Assembly (NCBI RefSeq): GCF_900169485.1
Contig: NZ_LT821227.1
Span: 1 to 64,000 of the forward strand
Length of the DNA: 64,000 nucleotides
Source: Phoenicibacter congonensis
Lineage (GTDB): Bacteria > Actinomycetota > Coriobacteriia > Coriobacteriales > Eggerthellaceae
Direction of reading: 5' to 3'
The notes under the pieces are model-generated. The model worked only from the letters and a program-made list of their open reading frames with translations, did not search any database and was not told where the DNA came from. Shown in pieces: positions 33,041 to 42,538 of the stretch (positions are counted from its first letter, which is position 1; each line of letters opens with the position of its first letter). A program made the translations under genes and the position numbers.

Positions 33041-35575
33041 CTACTTGTGGCAGAAATCCTTTGCAGGACAACCACCGCAACTTCCGCAATCGCAGAGTGC
33101 GCTTTTGCCTTGGCGCTTTTTGTCAACCATTCTCCAAATAATGATTGCAACTATTAGAACAAGCAGAACAACAACACCAGTAAAGTCAAATTGACCAAGA
33201 ATAATGTTGCCAATCTGATTAATTAGAGTACCAACGAGGTAGGCAAATCCACATTGATAGCCAATGGCGAACCAGAACCAACGTGCGCTGTTCATTTCGC
33301 GCTTGATTGCACCCATTGCAGCGAAGCAAGGTGCGCACAGCAAGTTGAAGAACAAGAATGCAAGTGCTGCAGGTGCCGCCATAGCGCGGAAGAACTCGCT
33401 CACGCCAATGCTGCCACCATAAATAACAGACATTGTTGAAACGAGGTTTTCCTTCGCAACAAGACCTGTTAGGCATGTGACAGTTGTTTGCCATTCGCCA
33501 AATCCAAGTGGGGCAAAAATCCAGCAGAGAGCATTGCCGATTGCGGCAAGTATTGAAGAATCAATTTGATCTTCTTCAAGCATTCCGAATGAGCCTTCTG
33601 CAAAACCAAAGTTCTGAAGGAACCAAATCACAATAGTTGAAAGGAGAATGATGGTTCCAGCTTTTTTAATGAAGGCCCATGCACGGTCCCACATTGTTTT
33701 CAAAACAGAAGTGAGTTTTGGAAGATGATATTGTGGAAGCTCCATGATAAACGGTGATGACTCTCCCTTGAAGCGGTTTAACCTTTGGAGGAAAAGTCCA
33801 CTAATCAAGATTGCGAAGATGCCACCGAAGTAGGCTGCAGTTGTGATTACTGCCGCATACTCACCGCCCATGACTGCGCCCGCAATGAGAGCGATGATTG
33901 GCAACTTAGCAGAACAAGGAATCATCGTTGTGGTCATGACAGTAATTCGACGTTCCTTCGGCTCCTCAATTGTGCGCGTTGACATAATCGCAGGCACGCC
34001 ACAACCTGTTGAGATGAGCATTGGGATTATGCTTTTGCCTGAGAGTCCAAAGCGTCTAAACAATCTGTCAAGCACGAATGCAACACGCGCCATATATCCG
34101 CATTCTTCAATAAATGCAAGGCAGATGAACAATACCATCAACTGTGGAACAAATCCGAGTACCGCACCAACACCACCAATAATGCCATCAACTATCAAGC
34201 CCTGTAACCATGATGGCGATTCAAGACTCTCGAGCCAATCACTTGCAGCATTAGTTAAAGAAGGAATAAAACCATCATAATCTGCAGGGTCAGGTTCGTC
34301 AGCCTGAGCAAGGACAGCTTCCTCAAAGTCCGAAGAAGTAACCTCAATCTTGTCTCCAGTTGGGACATCGTCTTCATACAAGTCAACATCTCTTGCCGTG
34401 AAAGACGCATTAGCGGTCACAAAATCATCAAGCGTTTTATTAGCGTCAGCGTCTTCTGGATCTTCTGCTAATGCATCAACCGCACCTGAGACTTCTTCAG
34501 TGTCAATGCCTTTAGCCTCAGCCGCAGCGAGATATCCACTGATCTTATCAGCATAATTTCCTTCTGCATACTCATCAGCAGCCTCTTCATAGGCCTGCTG
34601 GCTTTCGCTGTTTACAAAAAAACCATCGCCAAAAAGGTTATCGTTTACCCAGTCGGTTGCTGGCTGACCAACCCAAACCATCGCGATGTTAAAAATCAAG
34701 AACATCACAAGGGCAAAAATTGGAAGTCCCAAGACTCTGTTCGTGACTACACTGTCGATTTTTTCGGAAATCGGCTTCTTTGGCTTTTCTGGTGCTTTTT
34801 TACACTCTTTAACGATTGGAACAATGTAGTCATATCTTGCATTAGTGATGATTGTTTCCGCATCATCCCCAAGTTCTTGCTCAGCAGCTTCAATGTCATG
34901 CTGCACATGCTCACGATCTTCTTGTGAAACGCCAATCTTATCAAGGATTTTTTGGTCGCCCTCAAAGATTTTAATTGCATACCATTTTTGAATCGACTCT
35001 GGGAAATCATGCAAAACGCGCTCTTCAATGTGCGCCAGAGCGTGTTCTACACAACCCGCATAGCTATGACACGGAGCTCTGTCGCCCTTCCTTGCAGCTT
35101 CAATTGCCAGTTCAGCGGCTTCCTGCACATTTTCGCCTTTTGCAGCTGAAATCTCAACTACTGAGCAGCCTAATTTTTCCCCGAGTAGTTTCGTGTTAAG
35201 AGTAACGCCGCTTTTGCGAACAACGTCCATCATGTTAATAGCAACCACAACCGGGATGCCAAGCTCGATTAGTTGTGTAGTGAGATAGAGATTCCTCTCA
35301 ATGTTAGAGCCGTCTACAATGTTCAGAATTACATCTGGACGTTCATCAAGAAGGAAATTTCTAGCAACAACTTCTTCCTGAGTGTAGGGGGACAAGGAAT
35401 ATATTCCTGGAAGGTCAGTGATGCGAACGTCTTTGTGGCCTTTAATGAATCCATGTTTCTTTTCAACAGTTACACCAGGCCAATTGCCTACATATTGGTT
35501 AGCGCCTGTGAGAGCATTAAAAAGAGTCGTTTTGCCACTGTTAGGATTGCCAGCAAGTGCGATTGACATGCCCAT
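33041..35575 (-). CDS. feoB: Ferrous iron transport protein B
   Basis: Membrane Fe(II) transporter with a cytoplasmic GTPase domain. It has 844 aa, above the usual ~770. G motifs are GNPNSGKTTLFN (residues 9-20), DLPGIYS and NMMD. After the GDI-like linker and first membrane segment (~285-305) there is an extra acidic, Ala/Asp/Glu-rich extracytoplasmic stretch of roughly 130 residues (~320-450) before the remaining helices with the Gate motifs. The tail ends in a Cys-rich CDCGSCGGCPAKDFC. The start overlaps the feoA stop (TAATG). Confidence 0.95.
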   Translation of the reverse strand: MGMSIALAGNPNSGKTTLFNALTGANQYVGNWPGVTVEKKHGFIKGHKDVRITDLPGIYSLSPYTQEEVVARNFLLDERPDVILNIVDGSNIERNLYLTTQLIELGIPVVVAINMMDVVRKSGVTLNTKLLGEKLGCSVVEISAAKGENVQEAAELAIEAARKGDRAPCHSYAGCVEHALAHIEERVLHDFPESIQKWYAIKIFEGDQKILDKIGVSQEDREHVQHDIEAAEQELGDDAETIITNARYDYIVPIVKECKKAPEKPKKPISEKIDSVVTNRVLGLPIFALVMFLIFNIAMVWVGQPATDWVNDNLFGDGFFVNSESQQAYEEAADEYAEGNYADKISGYLAAAEAKGIDTEEVSGAVDALAEDPEDADANKTLDDFVTANASFTARDVDLYEDDVPTGDKIEVTSSDFEEAVLAQADEPDPADYDGFIPSLTNAASDWLESLESPSWLQGLIVDGIIGGVGAVLGFVPQLMVLFICLAFIEECGYMARVAFVLDRLFRRFGLSGKSIIPMLISTGCGVPAIMSTRTIEEPKERRITVMTTTMIPCSAKLPIIALIAGAVMGGEYAAVITTAAYFGGIFAILISGLFLQRLNRFKGESSPFIMELPQYHLPKLTSVLKTMWDRAWAFIKKAGTIILLSTIVIWFLQNFGFAEGSFGMLEEDQIDSSILAAIGNALCWIFAPLGFGEWQTTVTCLTGLVAKENLVSTMSVIYGGSIGVSEFFRAMAAPAALAFLFFNLLCAPCFAAMGAIKREMNSARWFWFAIGYQCGFAYLVGTLINQIGNIILGQFDFTGVVVLLVLIVAIIIWRMVDKKRQGKSALCDCGSCGGCPAKDFCHK

Positions 35576-35796
35576 TATTGCACCTCAATCATTTCTGCAT
35601 CTTTGCGACGCAAACTCAAATGATAATCCCTCAACTCGATTTCCATAGGGTCTCCTAGCGGAGCAACCTTAACAACCTTGAGTGCAGTGCCACGAGTGAT
35701 GCCCATATCCATGATTCTGCGACGAAGTGCCCCAGACCCTTGGATATTGGCAACAATGCTCACGTCACCCACCTTAGCGTCTTTCATTGTTTTCAT
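35575..35796 (-). CDS. feoA: Ferrous iron transport protein A
   Basis: Small SH3-like protein (73 aa) that supports FeoB. It has the family core LRRRIMDMGITRGT and the C-terminal LRDYHLSLRRKDAEMI. The start ATG at 35794-35796 is chosen because GGGAG lies seven bases upstream; an ATG six codons earlier overlaps that site. Confidence 0.93.
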   Translation of the reverse strand: MKTMKDAKVGDVSIVANIQGSGALRRRIMDMGITRGTALKVVKVAPLGDPMEIELRDYHLSLRRKDAEMIEVQ

Positions 35797-35850
35797 CCAA
35801 AAACTCCCAAACATTTAATAAGCAACAAATAATTAACCTGAGAAATTAAC

Positions 35851-35868
35851 TGTTAGCAATAGCTAACA
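35851..35868. promoter_or_regulatory. Candidate iron-dependent repressor operator upstream of feoAB
   Basis: A perfect inverted repeat TGTTAGC-AATA-GCTAACA lies 55 bases before the feoA start. Its TTAGC...GCTAA pattern resembles DtxR/IdeR-type boxes (TTAGGTTAGSCTAACCTAA), and a further half site ATGTTAGCA occurs at about 35885. The position suits repression of the iron-uptake operon when iron is plentiful. Confidence 0.6.
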
Positions 35869-35934
35869 TAAATTACCGATACCTATGTTAGCACATGCGA
35901 ACTCAAATTAGCGAAAACTTTTTAAATCTCTGAA

Positions 35935-36298
35935 TTTTTAAGGAATCAGCCAACATAAATCCAAGTTAGGCACCCCATTTGCATTAGTGCCAGGCATAAA
36001 AGTTATGACATTTAGGCAAGTTTTGCAGGGTACAACAATAGTATTTACGTTAATTAAAGCTAAATTGGTGCCATACATAAATTCAAGGAAGAAACTAAAT
36101 GTGACAAAGGTGTGTTAATCCCCACGAACAAGCTATCAATTCATACAACAAATACACCCGGGAAACACACTTGGTAAAGTTCCTTCTTCACAAATTGGAA
36201 TTGACTTTGTGCCGAATACAAACTCACCTGAGGAATAAGTTTGGTAAAAGTGTCTGCTAGGGCCACTTTTTAAAGGAGTTAAAAATAAATTAAAGGTG
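35935..36298. other. Intergenic region with isolated repeat cores and a weak hairpin
   Basis: It lies between feoA and the LOG gene. Two minus-strand copies of the ATGTCTGGCACC-type core are visible: ATGCCTGGCACT (rc of about 35990-36001) and ATGTATGGCACC (rc of about 36068-36079). A hairpin with arms AAAAGTG/CACTTTT at 36246-36270 may weakly terminate the LOG transcript. No gene is evident. Confidence 0.5.
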
Positions 36299-36850
36299 CT
36301 AGCTACTTTTCTCAAGCACATGCGAAAGAGTTTTTTTTAATTCTGCGACAGTAGAAACAAACTGAATTTCTGAGAGACGCGAAGGCGTTGAAAAGCCTTT
36401 TTCTATCATCTCATCAAGAAGTGTTCGCAGAGGATCATAATAGCCGTCGAGATTGAGGATGAAGCATGGCTTGTGCAGGCGATGAAGCGAACACAGCGAC
36501 ATGATTTCTGAAATCTCTTCAAGTGTTCCAGTTCCTCCTGGGAGAGCAACATAGGCGTCACCCTTTTGTAACATTAGAGCTTTTCGCTGTTGCATGTTCT
36601 CTGTCACAATCAAATCAGATACTTCCTCGAACTGCAAATCTTGGTCAATAAAGAAATGAGGCTCAACTCCAGTTACATGTGCACCGTGATCAAGTGCACT
36701 TTTTGCAACGGCGCCCATGAGCCCGACTTTCGAGCCGCCATAAATTAAAGAGTGACCATTGTCTCCAATCCAAGCGCCAAATTCTTCGGCAGCTTTTTTA
36801 TAATTAGGGTCGTTCCCAAAGGAAGCACCCAAATAAACAGTAATGTTCAT
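36299..36850 (-). CDS. LOG family protein (nucleoside 5'-monophosphate phosphoribohydrolase-like)
   Basis: A 183-aa Rossmann-like protein of the TIGR00730 family. It begins MNITVYLGAS, with GGSKVGLMGAVA near residue 40 and the signature PGGTGTLEEISE near 105, plus the MQQRKALM element. Family members cleave cytokinin-type or purine nucleotides to free base and ribose 5-phosphate; the natural substrate in anaerobes is not known. The start at 36848-36850 has GGAGAG upstream; a 34-codon longer frame is not supported. Confidence 0.92.
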   Translation of the reverse strand: MNITVYLGASFGNDPNYKKAAEEFGAWIGDNGHSLIYGGSKVGLMGAVAKSALDHGAHVTGVEPHFFIDQDLQFEEVSDLIVTENMQQRKALMLQKGDAYVALPGGTGTLEEISEIMSLCSLHRLHKPCFILNLDGYYDPLRTLLDEMIEKGFSTPSRLSEIQFVSTVAELKKTLSHVLEKSS

Positions 36851-37280
36851 GTTCTCTCCAAATAAAAAGAAGTCAATCGCTTTCATGAAATGCCACGTGC
36901 AGAATAGATGAGAAATAACTTGCCGCACAAGAGGCATTGTATTGACTCTCAAACCTTAAATAATTATATAAAACGCGACTGCCCAGCAATCTTGTTAAGC
37001 TTTAAAAGAGAAATGCTTTATTGGCGGCGAAGTAAATAATAGTTTCCAAATTCGGAAACAACCGTTCATTAGGAAGTCTTCCACTTTTTTATACATAAAA
37101 ACGTTTGGATTATTTTGAGGAAAACCTCAAGTTGTGTTTCCCACAGACAATCACCAGCAATCGTTCTCCGTTCGAAACATTGCTAAGGGAGAAATCACTC
37201 GAGAAGGTACAAAATTTCTTCAGCAATTCAAAACACTTAAGCCGTAACTTTTGCATCTATCATGACTAGCTAGATGCAAA
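36851..37280. other. Intergenic region between LOG gene and lysS terminator
   Basis: About 430 bp on the promoter side of the LOG gene. It is AT-rich, with a small hairpin around 37116-37132 (GAGGAAAACCTC). No gene, RNA family or repeat was recognised. Confidence 0.4.
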
Positions 37281-37312
37281 TAAAAAGAGGGCATTTAAAC
37301 TCAAACGCCCTC
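37281..37312 (-). terminator. Rho-independent terminator after lysS
   Basis: On the minus strand, arms GAGGGCGTTT and AAATGCCCTC are followed by TTTTTATTTG. It lies 32 bases past the lysS stop. Confidence 0.9.
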
Positions 37313-37344
37313 ATAAAAAATTGCGTGACCAAGACGACTATTAA

Positions 37345-39285
37345 CTAGTAGAGTTTTGCACCTGCAGGAATGTGATTATCAACAATCAAAAGGTGAAGTT
37401 TCTCAGCACCCTCTTCTTCATGTACAGCCGAGATCAACATTCCTTCTGAGGCAATGCCCATCATCTTTCGCGACGGCAGGTTCACTATCGCAATTGCAGT
37501 TTTGCCAATTAGCTGTTCAGGCTCATAATAATCATGAATTCCACTCAGGATAGTGCGATCTTTTCTTTCACCATCATCAAGCGTGAACTTCAAAAGTTTT
37601 TTCGACTTTGGAACTGCTTCACAATCCAAAATTTTTACTGCACGAAAATCAGACTTTGAAAACGTATCGAAGTCCACCATTTCCTCAAACAGAGGCTCTA
37701 CTTTTACTTTAGAAAAATCAATTGTTTCAGGTTCAACCACGCTTTCAACAGCGACTTTCTGAGCTGAGTCTGCCTTTTTAGTAAAGTCAGCAGATGGTTT
37801 CATTGCCGGGAACAAAAGAACATCACGGATGGAAGCGGAATCGGTCAACAGCATCACAAGACGATCAATTCCTATGCCGCAACCACCAGTTGGTGGCAAT
37901 CCATATTCAAGTGCACGAATGTAGTCGGCGTCAAATCCCATTGCTTCATCGTCACCCATGTCCTTTGCAGCGACTTGAGCTCGGAAACGTTCTGCCTGAT
38001 CAATTGGATCATTTAATTCGGTGAACGCATTTGCATATTCATGACCACAAATAAACAACTCAAAGCGCTGGGTAAGCTCTGGGTTATCGGGGCATTTCAT
38101 TGCGAGCGGAGAAACCTCAAGTGGATGCTCCGTGACAAATGTAGGTTGAATCAGCTTCTCTTCTGCAACTGCCTCAAAGATTTCCGCCAAAATTTTGCCT
38201 TTACCCCAAGCGGCCTGAACATCAACACCATTGTTCTTCGCTATAGAAGCAAGCTCCTCGCGACTGCGGTTGATGTTTACATCTTCACCTGAATATTTAG
38301 AAGCAAGTTCACTCATTGTGGCAACTGCAAAATCTCCAGAAAGATCAATGTCGGTTCCCTGGTAATTAATTTGCAAGGTGCCATTTGCCGCCATACAAGC
38401 GTCCTGGATTAACGCTTGAGTAATCTCAATCATTCCATTGAGGTCAGAAAATGCTTCGTAGAACTCAATCGTTGTAAATTCTGGATTGTGATAGGGGTCC
38501 ATGCCTTCGTTTCTAAACTGGCGACCCAATTCATAAACACGATCCATTCCACCAACAATGAGACGTTTCAAAGGCAACTCAGTTGCAATGCGCAAATAGA
38601 AATCAATATCTAACGCATTGAAGTGAGTTATGAACGGTTTGGCATTTGCACCACCAAGAATCTGGTGCAAAAAAGGAGTCTCTACCTCGTGATAGCCACG
38701 ATTATCCATAAAGCGGCGAATCGCTGAGACTATCTCAGAGCGTTTAACAAAAGTATCTTTTACCTCAGGATTCATGATGAGGTCAACGTAACGCTGACGA
38801 TATCGCGTCTCCTTGTCAGTGAGACCATGGAACTTTTCTGGCAAAGGACGAAGAGACTTGCTCATCAATTCAAACGACGATACGCAAATCGAAACTTCTC
38901 CGCGCTTTGTTTTCATCATGGTGCCTGTGACCGCAATCCAGTCACCGACATCAAGTTCTTTCATCTTTGCAAATTGCTCGTCGCCAAGGTTGTTGATTCT
39001 ACAGAAAATTTGCATTTTTGCAGTGCTGTCCATTACCTCCATAAAGGCAACCTTGCCTTGGCCACGCTTTGCCATTAAACGCCCTGCGATGGAAACTTCA
39101 TCCTCTGTGAGTTCGCCATCTTCAAGACCAGCATATTTTTCCAAAAGCTCACCAACGTAATCGCTTGGAGAAAAAGCATGACCATAGGGATTTTCGCCAG
39201 CGTCAATCATTGCTTGACGCTTGTTTTTGCGCACTTGGACTGGGTCGTCCTCTGCAACTAGTTTGTTTAGTGTTTCTTCAGCCAT
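37345..39285 (-). CDS. lysS: Lysyl-tRNA synthetase (class II) fused to a tRNA-binding domain
   Basis: Charges tRNA-Lys. The first ~495 residues are a normal LysS: OB-fold anticodon domain, motif 2 FRNEGMDPYHNPEFT, and motif 3 GCGIGIDRLVMLL. After a Ser/Val/Glu linker, residues ~535-646 form a second OB fold of the Trbp111/EMAPII type (FRAVKILDCEAVPKSKKLL, SGIHDYYEPEQLIGK, MGIASEGMLISA) as found at the C-terminus of MetRS. At 646 aa it is ~150 longer than usual. It follows greA by 11 bp. Confidence 0.96.
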   Translation of the reverse strand: MAEETLNKLVAEDDPVQVRKNKRQAMIDAGENPYGHAFSPSDYVGELLEKYAGLEDGELTEDEVSIAGRLMAKRGQGKVAFMEVMDSTAKMQIFCRINNLGDEQFAKMKELDVGDWIAVTGTMMKTKRGEVSICVSSFELMSKSLRPLPEKFHGLTDKETRYRQRYVDLIMNPEVKDTFVKRSEIVSAIRRFMDNRGYHEVETPFLHQILGGANAKPFITHFNALDIDFYLRIATELPLKRLIVGGMDRVYELGRQFRNEGMDPYHNPEFTTIEFYEAFSDLNGMIEITQALIQDACMAANGTLQINYQGTDIDLSGDFAVATMSELASKYSGEDVNINRSREELASIAKNNGVDVQAAWGKGKILAEIFEAVAEEKLIQPTFVTEHPLEVSPLAMKCPDNPELTQRFELFICGHEYANAFTELNDPIDQAERFRAQVAAKDMGDDEAMGFDADYIRALEYGLPPTGGCGIGIDRLVMLLTDSASIRDVLLFPAMKPSADFTKKADSAQKVAVESVVEPETIDFSKVKVEPLFEEMVDFDTFSKSDFRAVKILDCEAVPKSKKLLKFTLDDGERKDRTILSGIHDYYEPEQLIGKTAIAIVNLPSRKMMGIASEGMLISAVHEEEGAEKLHLLIVDNHIPAGAKLY

Positions 39286-39296
39286 ATCACCAATAA

Positions 39297-39764
39297 CTAT
39301 TTAAATGACAAAATTTTTATTTGAGTTTCGCGGCCGTTTGGCCCAACTGCTATTACTGTGTCACCTTTTTTAGATCCAAGAAGAGCCTGTCCAACAGGGC
39401 TTAAATTAGAAATCTTGCCAGCAGCGACGTTGCTTTCTGCTCCACCCACAATTGTAAAAACACGCTCAGCACCGTTCATTTCAACTGTGACGGTGTTGCC
39501 AATGTTTATTTTAGAGCCCTTTTTTGCAGCAGAAATAATCGTTGCTTCCTGCAAAATGCGATTTATCTCAACAATTCTGCCTTCCATCATCGCTTGCTCA
39601 TTTTTCGCATCGTCATACTCAGAATTTTCTGAAATGTCACCAAACTCGCGTGCAACCTTAATGCGCTCTCCAACCTCGGCACGTTTCTCAGTTTCGAGAT
39701 AATGAAGTTCATCAAGAAGGTCTTGTTTTCCTTCTTCCGTAAGAATAATTTCTGAATCAGTCAT
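39297..39764 (-). CDS. greA: Transcription elongation factor GreA
   Basis: Rescues backtracked RNA polymerase by stimulating transcript cleavage. It has 155 aa: an N-terminal coiled coil with the acidic tip GDISENSEYDDAKNEQ (about residues 42-57) and a C-terminal FKBP-like domain with LSPVGQALLGSKKGD. The greA-lysS pairing is common. Confidence 0.97.
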   Translation of the reverse strand: MTDSEIILTEEGKQDLLDELHYLETEKRAEVGERIKVAREFGDISENSEYDDAKNEQAMMEGRIVEINRILQEATIISAAKKGSKINIGNTVTVEMNGAERVFTIVGGAESNVAAGKISNLSPVGQALLGSKKGDTVIAVGPNGRETQIKILSFK

Positions 39765-39870
39765 TTTTTCTCCTCGTTTTATTTGCCCTAACTGGGCTAA
39801 TCCTTAACTGAATTATTGTGTCATTAGTTCTGCGAAATACATCACTTTAAAAAGCATTTGGCAAGATCTG

Positions 39871-40209
39871 CTATTTCTTAACGACTACTCTTTTTACCTT
39901 TTTCTTAGGTTCTTCATCGTCAGCATCTGCTTCCTCAGCTGCTTCTGGTTCATCGTCATTCTCGATGTCTTCGTCATCTTCAACCTCAACAACTTTCACC
40001 TTTTTCTTAGGTTTTGAAGTAGACTCAACCTCTTCCTCTTCAGCTGCTTCTTCTTTGCCCTCGTTCAAGCCATCTTTTAGGTTCTTAACTGTTTTTCCAA
40101 GAGAGCTTCCAATTTTAGGAAGATTCTTTGCAAATTTTGCGCCAAACAAAACAAGAACAATAATAAGAATAACGATTAGTTCTGGAGTTCCAAGACCAAA
40201 AATTTTCAT
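39871..40209 (-). CDS. tatA: Sec-independent translocase subunit TatA/E
   Basis: Pore-forming subunit for export of folded twin-arginine proteins. It has 112 aa: one N-terminal membrane helix (residues 8-24, after GLGTPEL), the FG hinge (LFGAKFAKNLPKIGSSLG), an amphipathic helix and a long tail of mixed acidic and lysine blocks (KPKKKVKVVEVEDDED). No tatC is in the window. Confidence 0.95.
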   Translation of the reverse strand: MKIFGLGTPELIVILIIVLVLFGAKFAKNLPKIGSSLGKTVKNLKDGLNEGKEEAAEEEEVESTSKPKKKVKVVEVEDDEDIENDDEPEAAEEADADDEEPKKKVKRVVVKK

Positions 40210-40311
40210 TTCAATAACCCTTCGTACAGCGTTTTATTAACGCCTTGCAGACGTATAATTAACCGTTAGATAATATCACACACGCGCAGGCAAAGGGAGA
40301 TTTCAAAGCTC

Positions 40312-41808
40312 ATGAATAAAGAGTCAATTTCCACGATGAATTTAAGTGCAGGCGCGAAATTTTGCATCGACACACTTGAAAATGCGGGCTTTGAAGCGTG
40401 GGTGGTCGGAGGCTGTGTCCGTGATTCTATTCTTGGCTATGCTCCACACGATTACGACATAGCAACAGACGCCAAGCCAAATGAAACAGAAGCTGTTTTT
40501 AGCAAAGCGGGTCTAAAGACATTCGATGTCGGAAAGAAGCACGGCACTATCTCTGTTCTATTTGAAAGCTCTTTAGATGAATGTGGCGCAGATACTTGTG
40601 TCAGGCCTGAAGCTTTCATGAAAGATGTCAAAGCAAAAAAAGAAACTCCACACCATCAAAATGAAACCTCAGCTCATCAAAAACAAGAAACGATTGAGAT
40701 TACAACCTATCGCGTTGAAGGGAAATATTTCGACGCACGCCACCCCGACTCTGTCGAGTTCGTGCGCTCAATCAAAGAAGACCTGAAACGCCGAGACTTT
40801 ACTATGAATGCAATCGCATTCAACCCTCGACTCGGCTTTTTTGATCCACTTGGAGGGATGAAAGACATAAAGGCAAAAGTCATTCGTTGCGTTGGAGATC
40901 CAAAGAAGCGCTTTAAAGACGACGCGTTGAGAATGCTCAGGGCATGTCGCTTTAAAAGCCAGTTAGGTTTCATCATCGAAGAACAAACATGGGCTGAAGC
41001 CGTTCGTCAAAAGGCAGGGATTCTTTCAATTTCGAACGAAAGAACAACTTCTGAAATCAACAAACTGCTTCAAGGCGAACATGTTCTTGAGGCACTAATT
41101 TCGTGTCCCGACGTTTTAGAAGTCGCTCTTCCGGAAATCACTGCATGCAGAGGGTTTGATCAACAGACAAAATATCACGCATTCGACGTTTGGGTCCACA
41201 TCGCCCACGTCGTCGCCCACGTAAAAAACACGCAACTTTTGCGCTGGGCAGCACTTTGCCACGACATCGGCAAACCGTCCACATTCTTTCTCGATGAAAA
41301 CAAACAAGGACACTTCTACGGACATGCTGTTCAGAGTGCAACCTTAACAAAAAACGTAATGAGCCGAATGTGCCTTGACAAAAAGACAAAGCAGCAAGTC
41401 ATAACCCTTGTCGAACGTCACAACGACACGCTTTCCCCTGAGAAACAAAATATCACACGAACAATTAGGCTAATGGGTGGCAACGTGTGGCTCTTTCGGC
41501 AACTATTGCAACTCAAGCGTGCCGACTCTTTAGGGCATGCCTCACAATATCAACGAGAAACAAGTGTTTACGACGAAATAGAAAAATCACTCGACGATTT
41601 GCTTGCTGACGGGTATGTTTTCAACGTGCGAGATCTTGAAATCTCTGGCAAAGACTTGTTAGCGCTAGGCATGGATGAAGGTCCACGAATAAAAGAAAAA
41701 CTAGGAGTCGCCCTTGAATGGGTGCAAACTGGAGTCTGCAATAACAAAAAAGATGAACTCATAGCTCAAATGGAAAAGCACCTTACAAGAAACTTAAATC
41801 CTTTATGA
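40312..41808 (+). CDS. CCA tRNA nucleotidyltransferase / poly(A) polymerase family with HD domain
   Basis: Template-independent nucleotidyltransferase that repairs or adds the tRNA CCA end, fused to an HD phosphohydrolase domain. Its 498 aa include VVGGCVRDSILG (~30), catalytic HDYDIATDAKP (~44), RRDFTMNAIAFNP (~162), the ERTTSEI RNA-binding element and the metal motif LCHDIGKP (~322). An extra ~35-residue polar, His-rich loop (~92-127) interrupts the catalytic domain. It is the first plus-strand gene of the window, divergent from tatA. The two tRNAs here already encode CCA, so a repair role is likely. Confidence 0.93.
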   Translation: MNKESISTMNLSAGAKFCIDTLENAGFEAWVVGGCVRDSILGYAPHDYDIATDAKPNETEAVFSKAGLKTFDVGKKHGTISVLFESSLDECGADTCVRPEAFMKDVKAKKETPHHQNETSAHQKQETIEITTYRVEGKYFDARHPDSVEFVRSIKEDLKRRDFTMNAIAFNPRLGFFDPLGGMKDIKAKVIRCVGDPKKRFKDDALRMLRACRFKSQLGFIIEEQTWAEAVRQKAGILSISNERTTSEINKLLQGEHVLEALISCPDVLEVALPEITACRGFDQQTKYHAFDVWVHIAHVVAHVKNTQLLRWAALCHDIGKPSTFFLDENKQGHFYGHAVQSATLTKNVMSRMCLDKKTKQQVITLVERHNDTLSPEKQNITRTIRLMGGNVWLFRQLLQLKRADSLGHASQYQRETSVYDEIEKSLDDLLADGYVFNVRDLEISGKDLLALGMDEGPRIKEKLGVALEWVQTGVCNNKKDELIAQMEKHLTRNLNPL

Positions 41809-41951
41809 GTTAGCAAGCTTGACTTAACCCAGGGTTAAAGGCACAAAATACGAAATCAATTTTTTATTAAAACACATGCGACAAAGGCACTTAAACGCAC
41901 TCAATCGCCGAAATATATGGCAGAATTTATGCAAAGTAACTAGGAGGAAAG

Positions 41952-42368
41952 ATGTCAATCACGACAGACGAAATTCAAGATTTATTCATGAACCAAATTG
42001 ACTGTGGAAGTGTTGTAGCTTCACAATTTTCTGATGAAACAAATAGGTCAGCATCTGACCTAATGAAGGCATGCAGTGGATTCGGTGGTGGTTTATTCTG
42101 CGGCGAGACCTGTGGTGCTATTGCTGCGGCTAACGTGGTCATAGGATTAAAATATGGAATCGACACTCCTGGCGATGAAGAAGGCAAGACGGAACTTATC
42201 AAGAAAGTGAGTGAATTCAACGCAAGAATGCACGAGAAATATCCCAGCTTTTTGTGCACTAATCTTTTGGGGTCTGATCTTGCGACAGCTGCAGAGTCAG
42301 GAAAAATGATGCAGTTCTGTCCCAATTTCTGCAAAGAAGTAATCGACGTCTTAAAAGAAATAATCTAG
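41952..42368 (+). CDS. C_GCAxxG_C_C family protein (first copy)
   Basis: A 138-aa Cys-rich protein of the TIGR01909/C_GCAxxG_C_C family, whose role is unknown but which may bind redox metal. Conserved pieces are NQIDCGSVVASQF (~15), GFGGGLFCGETCGAIAAAN (~40-58), a mid Cys in YPSFLCTNLLG and FCPNFCKEV at the end. A good AGGAGGAAAG site precedes the start. It is paired with a second family member downstream. Confidence 0.88.
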   Translation: MSITTDEIQDLFMNQIDCGSVVASQFSDETNRSASDLMKACSGFGGGLFCGETCGAIAAANVVIGLKYGIDTPGDEEGKTELIKKVSEFNARMHEKYPSFLCTNLLGSDLATAAESGKMMQFCPNFCKEVIDVLKEII

Positions 42369-42538
42369 ATTGATGGCAACTGATTTGTGCTTTTTTACAA
42401 CTTACACAAAACTAAACATAATTAATGAATTTTTTCGCATTGAGCAACCATAAAAATAGATTTGAGCTGCTTTATGCGTGGCGCACGTGCATAACACCAA
42501 GCAATGTGCTTTTATAGAATGTATTAAGGAGAGAAGAA

